Origin: Grammothele lineata
Taxonomy: Eukaryota; Basidiomycota; Agaricomycetes; Polyporales; Polyporaceae
Length of the DNA: 64,000 nt
Direction: 5' to 3'
NCBI GenBank assembly: GCA_002150815.3
Contig: NDFF03000398.1
Location: forward strand, 62,001 to 126,000
Position numbers and translations under genes: made by a program. Positions 14,402 through 25,253 of this stretch are shown here, in pieces. How positions within the stretch are numbered: position 1 is the stretch's first letter; each line of letters starts with the position of its first letter. Under the pieces are notes generated by a model. It had not been told where the DNA came from and searched no databases. It was given only the letters and a program-made list of their open reading frames with translations.

Positions 14402-16296
14402 ATGATGATTCCCAACATACCCATCCCTATTCCTCGTCTACCACCACCGCGTCCTCCTTCCAGTCCGATCTCGCGGTCACCATCGTATACCCGGTATCCC
14501 CTCCGGCGCGGTTTTACTCTAAGCCCCAGTCGGAGTCCTCCCGTTGTGCCACTCGCTAGCAACATTCCACCAACTCCGACCGAAATTCAACAACCAGCCG
14601 TCGTTGCGTATGGCCCACGCGAAGATCCGACGCTGGGGAGTTTGACTCGTATGGAACTCCATGAAATCCCTGCTCCCTTCAATCGCCACAATGCCGACCT
14701 CGTCGTACGCACCTCGGATAGTTTCGACTTCCGCATTCATAGTCAAATCCTCCTCGAAGCCTCGCCAGTCTTCGAGACCCTCCTCTCGCTCCCTCAACCA
14801 GAATCAAAAGCCAAGGCCAAGGTGGATTCCGCCGTCGAAGCACCTATCATCGACATATCCGAGAGCGGCGTCGTCTTTGAGGCCCTTATGCGCATCTGCT
14901 ATCCCATCCTCAAACCCAAGCGGCGCCATTTCGATGACATCGAGCCCATTCTTCAAGCAGCGATCAAGTACGAGATGGAGTTTCCCATTGCGGCGCTCAG
15001 CGATGACCTCCTCGCGTACGCACTTCAAGACGCTCTCAAGGTATGGGCGATTGCGTGTCGGACTGGACTCGAGGACGTCGCACGGCAGGCGGCACAGCAC
15101 CTACTTCCTGTCGCCACCCTGGACATCCCCGGTCTAGAGAACATTGATGGAGTCACAGCGGGGCATGTCTTTCGCCTACACCAGTTCCATCGATTGCAAG
15201 GCAGCGTTGACCTCGACTTCAAGTTGTTGACGCCTCCCCTCCTCCAAGGCATTCCGTCTGCCCATGAAGAGCAATCTCCCCATGTTTTTGATACCGGTAT
15301 CCCCAATCCGAATTTCATCATTCACAGTTCGGACGACTTCGAGATCCATGCGCACATCGGCGTTGTTTCCGCTGCGTCGCCGCTTCTACGCATGAAGATT
15401 GAAGACGGGACACGCGCTGCCGCCACAGGCTCTAGCAACGCCGGCTCGTCCAGCGTAATCGCTCTTCCGCAGGTGCAAGTGGATGAGCGTGGTGCCGTAA
15501 TCGCGTCGCTACTCAAGTTTTGTTACCCAGGAGAGGCCGACGTTTCCACAGAGCCATCACATCTCCTAGACGTCATGTCCGCCGTAGAACGTTACGGGAT
15601 GGACCAGTCGATGCCCGGCTTACGAAAGCTATGGGAGGTTGCAGCGAAAGCTGCCCCTCTCAAGGCCTTCCTCCTTGCCACGTGCCATGGAAACAATGTA
15701 TGTGCACTCCAAGCTGCAAAGTTTGCTCTCGAAGAACCTCTGGAAGGAGTGTACGATTCCCTGATGGAAGATGCACCTCCCATCCCATATCATCGTCTCC
15801 TCGTCCACTATCGCTCTTGCCGCGAGATCGCCAAGTCACTCCTAACTGACGCTGCTGCTGTCGCTCTTCAGCACTACAAGACGTCGAATTATCGTAACGT
15901 GCCTCATCCCCGGCATTATCCCCCTTCTCCGAGGCCACCCGACGAGTGGTATGACGATGGTTATCGCGGCCGTGGAGGATACCGCAGCGTCTCCCCGCCT
16001 CCGCATCCTGTGCACGGCTGGCTTGAGGAACGAGTCAAGCAATTGTGCGATGTGATCTCGCAACATCCCGGCCGCGCTGTAGCGACTTTCGAGGAGCTTG
16101 CGCAGGCAGCGTCGGCGGCCAATAAGTGGTGTGACTCGTGCAAGGTGCTCGTCACGGACCTATACGACATCGGCAAGACGCTTCGCGAGATCCCGGTGAA
16201 AGTGCAGGAGGTATGTCTGTCTAGGCATCGAACCTCGACCCTCACCATGGCTTACGAAGGTCTTATTTGTGTATACAGGTCGAATTCGCCCTATGA
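14402..16296 (+). CDS. BTB/POZ protein, two BTB folds, proline-rich N-terminus, CxxC near C-terminus
   Basis: Two exons, 14402-16210 and 16279-16296; 608 residues. The open frame extends upstream to a TTG, but 14402 is the first ATG. Residues 1-95 are low-complexity Pro/Ser/Arg. BTB1 starts near residue 97 (ADLVVRTSDSFDFRIHSQIL) and a helical stretch follows (EPILQAAIKYEMEFPIAAL). A second, weaker BTB-like unit starts near 301 (NFIIHSSDDFEIHAHIGVV). A Pro/Gly/Arg/Tyr-rich linker lies around 500-540, followed by a WCDSC pair at C577/C580. The last exon adds only VEFAL before the stop. BTB folds mediate dimerisation and often Cullin-3 binding; the target is unknown. It is the first of thirteen paralogues in the window and lies divergent to VPS9. 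Confidence 0.85.
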
Positions 16297-16927
16297 AAAC
16301 GAGCCGATCTTGCTTCCATGCGCCGTGCGTCAAGAAAGCTAAAATTAAGTGCGTTTTCGACCTGCCCTGAGGGAACTATAAATACCTTCAACTTGTTCCG
16401 TTTTTTGCTGTTTTGATCCGGCCCCGCCGTCAACATGACATTTGAATCTCCGTTGTCTCGTCGCCTTCGCGCCGGTGTATCTGTACTGCTTGCGGTCTCG
16501 AACAGTCTGTCATCGTGCGCGGCTTTGATCGAGCTCGGCGTGTCCAAGAAAAAATGCTTTATTTCTATCTGTCGGCAGCGGCAAGTATGTCTACGGGACC
16601 GTGGCCAGCCCCTAACTTGAAGCTATGTTGGCGTGACGCCCCCGATAGAGTTTGGTTGCTGATTCTGATGTCCGGATATTGAACGCCTTCTCAGGTCACG
16701 CTACCCACACGTTGCACGCTCGGACACAGCCAGCGAGCCGTTTTCGAGCCGTGCGCAGCCTCAGTGTGCTAATCGTGGCCTCTGCCCACGCCCAGCCACA
16801 CCCACGCCCATTGCGGCCGACTCTCACATATTTAACTCAGCCCCGGCCGCCCCCCGAGCGTTTTCTCCCTCTCTCCGCCTTTTCGCTGGCTCCGTTGGTT
16901 ACTGCCTCGACCCCATTCACCGCCTCC
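16297..16927. other. Intergenic region with TATA boxes
   Basis: Contains a TATAAATA box at 16377-16384, followed about 50 nt later by a 61-codon ORF (16435-16620) starting MTFESPLSRRLRAGVSVLLA. That ORF could be a tiny gene but has no recognisable homology. Further down, TATTTAA at 16831-16837 is a good TATA candidate for the secreted glycoprotein gene that begins at 16928. Confidence 0.4.
16831..16837 (+). promoter_or_regulatory. TATA-like element of the glycoprotein gene
   Basis: TATTTAA about 90 nt upstream of the ATG at 16928, in pyrimidine-rich flanking DNA that continues into a CT-rich leader. The position fits a core promoter, but the transcription start cannot be seen. Confidence 0.4.
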
Positions 16928-18211
16928 ATGGCGTCCGTCGCTCTTTCTCTCGCGCTCCTCGCTGGCGGTGTCGCCGCCCAGTCTTCGACGGTCGGCTTCG
17001 CGCCGACGCCTCTCGAAAGCCTAATATTCCCGCGCCCCTCCGACGCGCCGTTCCAGGTTTTCAACTTCAACGGTCATGACATCTACACGCGCGGGTACCA
17101 GACCGGGTACAACATTTGCAACAGCACGACCGAGGGCGACCAGTCGCTCTGCCAGACAATGGTCCAGAACTCGATCATGGGTGCGCGCTTTTCGCGTTGC
17201 TGGCAACACCACCGTCCTTCTCACGCGTCCCCGCTCCAGACTTCTGCCTCTGGGGGCCGCCCACGCTCAACGACATCGCTGATGCGGAGGGCGAGGTCGT
17301 TGCTTACTGCACGAAACCCGGCCATGGTACTCGCATAATGCCCCCTGGCACGATCCAGGGCATGCAGCTTCTCTTTGACGGCGAGGCCTACATGATGACT
17401 GGTCTCATTGACCAAACAAAGATCAACATCACCAGCGGTGACCCCGGAGGAGAGCTCGACTCGGGAGGACAGGATGGTGTGAGTGTTCTCGCGTTAGCGA
17501 AGTGGCACACGCACGCTGACGCTGTGATCAAAGCGCGGTAACCCAATCGGCGGTCTCCTGTACTCGACCACCTTCTCGCCTGATGGCAACCTCTTCCAAG
17601 TTCGCCACTGGACAGAGTGAGCGTGAGACCACACACTGGATTGGTTTGATACCGCCGGCTCATCCAATCGGCACAGGTTCATTGGTAACAACGGCTTCTG
17701 CTTCAAGTGGTGCAACGACAACGGCACGAACCCAGACGGCAAATGCCAACACACGCTCGACCGCATCGGCACGTCCTTCAACTGCCCCTCGAAGTACACC
17801 CTCGGGCAGCCCTCCGCGGGCGAGTTCGAAGTCTGCGACTCGGACTCGTTCCCCATCCCCGGGGTGTTCACCGACGCGGCGGGCGCGACGCAGTCGTACG
17901 CGCAGCCGCCCGAGTCGCTCGGCCCGATCACGACCGTGCCCTATACCCCCACCTCGGCCGCGACGAGCAACTGCAAGACGTTCGCCTCGACGGACATCTT
18001 CCTCCAGGCGTCCACCACCTCCGGCGCCTCCAGTTCGGGCGCGACGGGCGGATCGGCGTCGACTGGGGGCGCGGCTCCGGCCAGCTCGGGAGGGTCGAAC
18101 TCTAATGGCACGGCGGCGGGAAGCTCCGGCAGTGGGGCGTCCGAGACGCTGGGCATGTCCTTGTTCGCGACCGTTGGAGGCGTTCTTGCTGCTGTGCTCA
18201 TGTTTGCGTAA
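16928..18211 (+). CDS. Secreted, probably GPI-anchored glycoprotein (macrophage-activating-glycoprotein-like)
   Basis: Four exons: 16928-17180, 17240-17478, 17534-17616, 17677-18211; 369 residues. It has an N-terminal signal peptide (MASVALSLALLAGGVAAQ) and a Cys-containing ectodomain with DFCLWGPPTLNDIADAEGE, YCTKPGHGTRIMPPGTI, FIGNNGFCFKWCNDNG and a late CPSKYTLGQPSAGEFEVCDSD segment. A Ser/Gly/Thr-rich stalk and a C-terminal hydrophobic tail (LFATVGGVLAAVLMFA) follow, typical of a GPI-anchor signal. This layout matches basidiomycete proteins usually annotated as macrophage-activating glycoprotein; the name comes from immunological work and the native role is unclear, presumably at the cell wall or surface. 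Phases at all three introns are consistent and the frame is intact. Confidence 0.8.
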
Positions 18212-18754
18212 ACTTTTTCATTTGGACGCTGTCTCTCGATTACTGTAGTCATTCGGATTATGTCGGTGTTACCGGTTGGACGGACTCGCTGCGAGCCAAG
18301 GCAAACGTTGTTTTCTTACATAAACTCAGAGCCTGTCAGGGTTCAGTCAATGCACGACGTGAAGTCGAAGGGGACAACTTAGATAATCTCGGGCAACTGA
18401 CGAGAAATACCCTATGCGTATAAATACGTAACACCCCTGAATCTTCTGCTGTTATAGGACGACGTCTATGTGGGGCCCCCGGCGGCTTTGTGCAGGCTGC
18501 TCTCATCCTCTATTGCCTTTGCCCCGCGCTGATCACTCTGAGCTTCAGGGAGACCGAGTGGCTTCGAGATCCCACCTCTCACCCGTCTGCCACTGCCCTG
18601 AATCCAGGCAAGCCGTCGAATGCGATCGTTGTCGATCTAGCGGTTAGTAGCCGTACCTCGGGAGGCCTCCTCGCCGACTTCCCGTTCCTCCCCTTCCCGT
18701 GACTGACGCGCCGACTCGGAGGCTCCCACCAGCGATCAGGCGTCCTTGCCCAAG
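18212..18754. other. Intergenic, velvet gene promoter region
   Basis: Holds the 3' end of the glycoprotein transcript and the velvet promoter. A TATAAATA box lies at 18419-18426. Short open frames here (for example 18490-18702) have no recognisable content. Confidence 0.4.
18419..18426 (+). promoter_or_regulatory. TATA box upstream of the velvet gene
   Basis: TATAAATA about 330 nt upstream of the chosen ATG at 18755. If used, it implies a leader of roughly 300 nt, plausible for a regulatory gene. The assignment is by position only. Confidence 0.35.
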
Positions 18755-20156
18755 ATGTTCGCAAGCACGCCACAAGCCGACGGCGGCTGGGTTACGTTTG
18801 AGTCCGGCGCTCTCGCGGGGCGCACCCTCTCCTTCCACCTCGAAGAGATCCAAAAGGCCAACGTCGGCCGCAGGTGCGTATAGGTTAGGGCAACGCAACC
18901 AGCGCTTATCGTCCTCCTGGCCACCGGCAGGTACGGCATCAAGGACAAGCGCCCACTCGACCCGCCGCCCGTGGTGCGTGCGCGGGTGTTCCAGCTCTCC
19001 AATGCGGGCACGCCGTTCCAAACGGTGGAGGAGCTCGACTTTCACGAGTGAGTCATCTCAGTCTCTTGCGTCTCTGGAACGCACTCAGCTTCGTCAATCG
19101 TGATGTCAGCGAGCACCTCACCTTCGGCCTTCTCTGCCACGTCGAGCTCTTTCCTGCGTCCCCACCCGGCGCTATAGTACAAGCACCGCAACAACACTCC
19201 CCAACCGTGATCGTCCCACAACAAGTTGACCAACTCTTCCCCCCTGACGCGATAGGTTCGCAGGCTCAGCCCTCATCCTCGACGTTTTCCCCCACGTCTT
19301 CAAATTCTCCCGCGCGACACGCTTCCGAAGGACCGATTTTCCCGGGCCCGTTGCAAGCCGATGGCCCCGAGCCCCCCGGTACGCACTCAAACCCGGAATT
19401 CTACCCCTGTCCCGAATTCGTCGCAGGCGAGACGATTAGCCCGTGCTTGCTCCTGGACTACGAAGGCGGCAAGGCTTTGACGTTCGTCTTCCCGGTACGT
19501 CAGCCGTTCGCGAGGTCTCCGCACGACCGCTGGCAGCATCCGAGCCGGCTTCTTATGCATCCTCACTGGCAGGACGTAGCCGTCAAGCGCGAAGGCTGGT
19601 TCAGGCTCCGCTATCGGATCTTTGACATCTACAGCACCGTCCGCGGCGACCATCCGGTCGAAATGCTCGCCCAATGCGACGGCGGGCCGTTCCAGATTTT
19701 CTCAACGAAGAGCTTCCCGGGCCTCCAGGCATCGACGCAGTTGACTCGGGTACGCACCCTCTCGTCCTTCGTGTGCTAATTCAACTCAAGGACTGAATCC
19801 GTTGCACGCCCCCCATGAATCCTCGACCAAAGCTTATCTCCCACTCCGGCGTCCGAGTGAATTCGAGGGAGAAGGAGCGTAGGCCCGCGAAGCGTGCCCG
19901 TCACGAGCCCAGCGCGGGCGTCGACAGCGGCGAGGACGGTCACAATACAGCCCACAGCGGCGAGCCCTTATCCTCGCCAGAAACCACGGCTGGGTTCTTT
20001 AGCCTGGCCCCAGCTGCAGCTTCCTCGTCGCGTCCCGTCGCCGCGCGCGGTGACTACCACGGAGGGCCTGAGTCGGCAGGGCTTGGGTTATTCTTCCGTG
20101 GCTCGGAATCGGGCCCGTCGAGCATCGGCGACAGGAGCATACACTCTTTGTGGTGA
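18755..20156 (+). CDS. Velvet-domain developmental regulator, VelB-like
   Basis: Five exons: 18755-18873, 18931-19047, 19110-19494, 19573-19749, 19833-20156; 373 residues. The velvet fold is clear: GRTLSFHLEEIQKANVGRRY, then IKDKRPLDPPPVVRARVFQL, a CHVELFPA strand, DVAVKREGWFRLRYRIFDI, and GGPFQIFSTKSFPGLQASTQ. A Ser/Pro-rich insertion of about 80 residues separates the first and second halves of the domain; an internal insertion is a known feature of VelB as opposed to VosA. The last exon supplies SGVRVNSREKERRPAKRARH, the expected domain end with a basic, nuclear-localisation-like cluster. For the last intron the nearer acceptor at 19790 would give an immediate stop, so 19832 was chosen because it restores the domain end. 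Velvet factors bind DNA and coordinate development and secondary metabolism. Confidence 0.87.
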
Positions 20157-20894
20157 ACGCGCGGGGCTAGGCTGCGCGATGCGCACTCCGCGTCCCTCCA
20201 ACAGGTCTTAGGCGCCCCCCTGCGCCGCCTTTCCCGCGGCGTACGAGGGCCAAGGCCCAAGGGGCTCCCAGGGTCCAACATAGCTCAGCGCCCGTGTCGG
20301 TTCTTACACGCCTTCCGATCGGCCCCGCGTGCAACATATGCTTACACTCAGAATTCGATGGCCGCTGCATCCATCCGTATTGCTCCCATGCTTGTCGTTC
20401 TGCGCTACGAGTCGTACTGACTATTATTTTCGATATCCAGCTATCTTCGTCGTCACGTTCTGCTTCTCGGATACACGTGTATCGCCGTAGTAATGATCAA
20501 GACGGCCCTGCAGTGGTTCGTCTTGCGATCCGCTCCCTGTTCGCTGGACCCGGCGACAGCGTTTGTGCGCGAGAGGATATGCGGACTCCTCTCCGCGGTT
20601 GAAGGTTGTGCTATTTTTACGTTTTGCGTTGGCTTCTACGCCGCCCCTCGGTCAAGTGATGCACTGCGGGCACAAGGTCCTTCCACCAAACTTCTTCATC
20701 TGCGTTTGGGCGGCTCTTACCGGACATCTGGCGGACGATCATCGACTGCAGCTGGGAACATAGGAAGCGAAGACATGCGGATGCGACGCCCTCTAACATG
20801 CGAGGAAAGCGTTGTCGTTGACGACCTCTCCCGACTGGCCACCGCCAACGCTGCACATTCCATCACCCACACCAGTCATATCCCAGACTCGGGG
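20157..20894. other. Intergenic region upstream of second BTB gene
   Basis: The BTB frame stays open upstream of the chosen start back to an ATG at 20493, but the upstream translation (about 130 residues) does not resemble paralogue N-termini and is probably non-coding. No clear TATA box was seen. Confidence 0.35.
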
Positions 20895-22699
20895 ATGTCT
20901 CCACTACAGAACGCAACAGAGTCGACCTACGAGCGGCGGTCGATGGCTGCAAAACCGTCGACGGCTGCCTTTCCCTTCGACAAGCCTCAAGCTGACATTG
21001 TCCTCCGTACCTCGGACCTCGTCAGCTTCCATGTCTTCTCCCAAGTTCTCGTCTCTGCGTCCCCCGTTTTCGAAACCATACTGGACGCCTCCGAGGCGCC
21101 CTCGCCGTCCCCCAAGGCGCCTCACCTCGGCCCGCGCACTATCGACATCAGCGAAGGCAGCGAAGTGCTCGGGACCTTGCTTGGAATCTGCTACCCGATT
21201 AATCGGCCGAAGAAGCGTTGGAATGTGGCAGAGATCGAGCCCGCCCTCCGCGCGGCGGCCAAGTTCGAGATGGCGCTCCCGAAGGCGGTCCTGACGGAGG
21301 CGCTGGAGGAGCTTGCGGGCACGGACCCGCTCCCCGTTTGGGCCGCCGCCTGCCGTTTGGGTTTGGAGGGCGTCGCGGCGGTCGCCGCGAAGAACGTGCG
21401 CACTCGGAGTCCGCCACTCCAACTCTCTTTTGACGGGCTAGGCACGATGGCGGGAATCACCGCCGGCGACTACTTCCGGTTGCAGCTCTATTGTCGCCGT
21501 CCCACCACCGCTCTAGAACCTGGGTTCCGTTTCCTCCAGCCGCCCGTCACCCAAATCAGTACAGACCTCGGTGAAGCCCGTGAGCTTAAACTAGACGTGA
21601 AGAAGGCCGCCCTGAAAGTCCTGAACGCTGTCCCTTTTCCGGATATCGTATGTCGCGCGTCCGATGGCGACGAGTACCTCGCCCATCGCTCCATCCTGTT
21701 CGCTGCCTCTCCCCTCGTGGCGGAGAGATACTCCGAGTCCACGGTCAGGACGAGCTCTTCGAGCCACGCGTCGTGCGCCTCAAGCGCATCTTTTCTTTCG
21801 TTCGGATGGCCCGTGATCCACTTTGAAGAGCAGAGCAGCGTCCTCGCAGCTTTCCTCATGCTCTGCTACTGTGGCCGCACCGACGACAACCCCCTGCTGT
21901 CATTGCATCCCTCTCAATACCTCGACGTCCTGACATGCGCCGAGAAATACGACCTGCAGTCCGCACAGCCTCGTCTCCTCGAAGCATGGACTCGTATTGC
22001 CACCCGCGACCCTCTGCGAGCCTACTGCATCGCGGCCACAGCCGGCCGCGTCGACTGCGCAGAAGAAGCCGCGCGCCACGTTGCCGGAAAGCCGCTCGAG
22101 GACAAGTACATCCCCGAGCTCGAGCGTACCCCCGCGCTCGCGTACCACCGTCTCCTCGAGTACCACCGCGCCTGCACGCGCACCGCCGCTCAGCACCTCG
22201 AGGCCGCGCTGGGCGAGCTGCACGTACCGGCCCCGCCCGAGCACCACATCGAGATCAACGCCCACGCATGCGCGCCCGAGAGGGCGTTCTTCTTGGAACT
22301 GATCCAGCACGTTCCCGAGGCTACTTCGAAGCCTGCAAAGAAGAAAGCGGCTGGCTGTAAGGAGAGGCTGAGGACGCTGTTCGGGGCGCCCGGGGCGAAG
22401 GAGGAAGAGCCCACGTGGACGCGGCGCCACGTGTCGCGGTCGCTTAGGCGCGTGAAGACGGCGTCTGCTGGGCCGCGCGTCTCTGCGCCGACGCTGAGGG
22501 AGTTGTTTGTTGCGGCGACGACGGCGAGGGAGGGCGTGTGGTGCCATAAATGCCAGGGCATTGCCGAGGATCTTATTAGTATGGAGAGCAAGTACCAAAA
22601 GCTCCTCGCCGCGCTCGACGAGGTGCGTGCTTTGGTGGGGGTGGACCCGAGACGGGGATGCGCTGACTGAGATTATCCCAGATCGAACTACGACTGTGA
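20895..22699 (+). CDS. BTB/POZ protein, two BTB folds, CxxC near C-terminus
   Basis: Two exons, 20895-22622 and 22682-22699; about 581 residues. The start is uncertain: 20943 (MAAKPSTAAF) and the far upstream 20493 are in frame; 20895 was chosen because it has a purine at -3 and lies close to the first BTB. BTB1 starts near residue 32 (ADIVLRTSDLVSFHVFSQVL), then EPALRAAAKFEMALPKAVL. BTB2 starts near 248 (FPDIVCRASDGDEYLAHRSI), followed by ALAYHRLLEYHRACTRTA, a signature shared with most paralogues. A Lys/Arg-rich linker (around residues 475-530) and a WCHKC motif near 549 follow. The terminal exon adds IELRL. Same subclass as the gene at 14402. Probably an adaptor or scaffold; no catalytic domain. 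Confidence 0.82.
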
Positions 22700-23435
22700 T
22701 AGCCACGGCCACACCCTCAAGAGACGATATTCTAAATTCGGAGGGGGTAGGCTGGAGAGAACAGGAGTCGTTGGATATGATAGGGACCCGGGGTCCAAGA
22801 TGGTCCAAGTCTTCTTCGCACTTGTTCGCCGACAGTTAGGTCGCTACCGAGATGAAGTACTTATTTTCCGGCCTTCCTCAATATCGGTCTAAACTTCTCC
22901 GTTCCTTCTATTACACGGGATGCACGGTCCGCCACCGGGTAGCATACTCTGCTCCTCACAGCCTCACCAGACACTCCCTGTAGCTTCTCGCATCCGCGTG
23001 CATGCACGCGCGCGGTTGGCTGAAGGTCCCCAGCACGTCTAATTGCGGGGTACAGGAACTCGCTAAACCCCGCGAACACGCCGCGGAGAACTATGAGTTT
23101 GCTTGAACTACGCGGGGAACCCCGCCGTCTACACATGACCATCTGAGTCCCCGCACACCGCGTACGGGCGCATCATGTGGGGCATAGGCACGTCTACCGG
23201 GAATACACCGAATGTAAACAGGGAACAGGAAGTGATCGTGGTTGTCGTAGGCTGATGACCCCGCTCCAACTAGCCAGCTTAGCTACCCGCCCGCCGGCCC
23301 GTCCGTAAGCGGGGATTCTCAACGTCGACGTCGATCGCGGTCCGCCGGCTCGTCTGGTTCGTCCGCGAGCGGACGTGCTGCGATGGAGTGTGTATATAAG
23401 GCCTAGAACCGTTTCTCCATCCCTCCAGAGTCGAG
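22700..23435. other. Intergenic, GH28 promoter region
   Basis: About 740 nt with no supported gene. The distal end carries the GH28 core promoter (TATATAA at 23393-23399). Confidence 0.4.
23393..23399 (+). promoter_or_regulatory. TATA box of the GH28 gene
   Basis: TATATAA 37 nt upstream of the ATG at 23436. This leaves room for only a very short leader, so transcription probably starts almost at the start codon, or some initiation occurs at an internal site. Confidence 0.55.
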
Positions 23436-25185
23436 ATGGCACGCGCCGCCTTTCTCCCCTTGTGCGCCCTCGTCGGTGCCGCCTGCGCGCTCCGTGTCCC
23501 CGCCACACTCGAGAGGCTCGAGGGCAGAGCCGCAGAGGCGTCGGCGGCATCATGCACACTCTCGGCGAGCGGTGGGGACGACGCGCCTGCGTTCCTCAAC
23601 GCCGCGGCGGACGCGGCGTGCCCGACGGTTACTATCCCGTCCGGGACGACGCTCTCGATCAGGTCTAAGTTGAACATGACGGGTATTTCCGACAAACACA
23701 TTGTAAGTCTGCAGTCTGCCATCGGAGTACCCATGATAGGATGCTAACCGCCAATCTTGCGACAGATCGTGCAGGGGACCGTCAAGTTCAACCCCGACCT
23801 CGATTACTGGACGGACAACGCGTTCACGTTCGACTTCCAGGACCAGGCGGCGTTCTGGCTCCTCGGCGGCACGAACATCCAGCTCGACGGTGGAGGAACC
23901 CTGGACGGCTCGGGCCAGGCCTGGTACGATGAGTTGTAAGCAACCACGAATACATGCGAGTTCAACGTCTGGAACAACTCACCTTGTCTCCTCGTTTCTT
24001 TGTAGCGCCAAGGACGACTCGACCGTCCGACCGATCCTGCTGACAATTTTCCAAGCGCAGAACGTCACAGTGCAGAGTATCAACATGATTAACGGTCCCG
24101 AGTGGATCAACTTCGTACGCCGCCGTCTTCTCTCAGGGGAAGGAGGGTAAGATGTACTAAACCGCGCATGGACAGGTCAACGAAGCGAACGACGTCACCT
24201 TCAAGAACATCACCATCTCCGCCGTGTCCACGTCGAAGAACGCGGCGAAGAACACGGACGGGTGGGACATCTTCCGGAGCGACAACGTCGTCATCGCGGA
24301 CTCGACCATCAATAACGGCGACGATTGTGTGAGCTTCAAGCCGAGTACGTCGCGTGTTGGCAGGTGGGGCCGAATGTCGATAGCTGATTGTGACCGCCTA
24401 CAGACGCTACGAACATCCTCGTCTCTAACCTTTCCTGCAACGGTTCTCAGTAAGCCAGCGAATGGTGCATACGAGCGCTTGTGAGATAGCTCACCCTTGA
24501 ATCCAGTGGCATCTCCGTCGGCTCTCTCGGCCAATACGCTGGCGAGTACGACCTCGTCCAGAACGTGCTCGCGACGTACGCCGCCCCGCTCTCCACCGTC
24601 CATCGTCCCGCTCCTGATCCGCGTCTCCACACTTGTAGGAACATCCGCATGTCGAACGCGCAAAACGGCGCACGCATCAAGGCGTGGGCGGGCAAGGGCG
24701 TCGGGTCCGGCCTCGTGAAGAACATCACGTTCGACGGCTTCGTCGAGACCAACGTCGACAACCCTGTGGTCATCGATCAGTGCTACGAAACGAGTGCGGA
24801 CGATTGTGCGAAGTACCCGTCGAACACGTACATTCAGGATATCTGGTTCACCAAGTGCGTTTGCTCGTCTTCGTCGAATGGGGGTGTGTGGTATTGATGA
24901 TGAGATGATCGATGCAGTATCTCGGGGACGTCTTCGGGGAAGGAGAAGGCGGTCGTCGCAAGCCTTGCTTGCTCGCCAGATGGTCGGTGCAGCAACGTCA
25001 ACGTCGACGAAATCACCGTCGTGTACGTATTCGTCCCCGCAACCATGTGTCCGTCCATTGCTGATGTTTGTGTGGGGCGCCACAGACCGCCGTCGAAGTA
25101 CGGATCGGCCGAGTTCGACTGCCAGAACGTTGATTTGAGCGGGGACGATGCGTCCAAGTTCGGGACGTGCGAGGACACGAGCTGA
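23436..25185 (+). CDS. Secreted GH28 polygalacturonase (exo-type likely)
   Basis: Nine exons: 23436-23702, 23766-23935, 24006-24114, 24176-24344, 24404-24449, 24507-24575, 24639-24854, 24918-25022, 25086-25185; 416 residues. The signal peptide is MARAAFLPLCALVGAACA. Glycoside hydrolase family 28 motifs are all present: NTDGWD at 208-213, NGDDC with D231/D232, GSHGISVGSLG with catalytic-site H254, and RIK at 289-291, on a right-handed beta-helix pattern. The NTDGWD spacing and the LDGGGTLDGSGQAWYDE segment favour an exo-acting polygalacturonase, but an endo or rhamnogalacturonase activity is not excluded. It hydrolyses alpha-1,4 galacturonan in plant pectin outside the cell. The exon cutting the GSH motif (CA|T) is in phase and no damage is seen. 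Confidence 0.92.
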
Positions 25186-25253
25186 TGCGCTGCTATTGCG
25201 AGTAAGTGAGGAGCAACGGCGTATCATAGCCAATGCATTGGATGTTGTCTATG

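Noticed and set aside
20493..20894. N-terminal extension of the second BTB protein
   Set aside because: The frame is open but the sequence does not match paralogue N-termini and shows no coding-like pattern; a start near the first BTB is more likely.
21900..22808. 302-codon minus-strand frame
   Set aside because: Antisense shadow of the second BTB gene.
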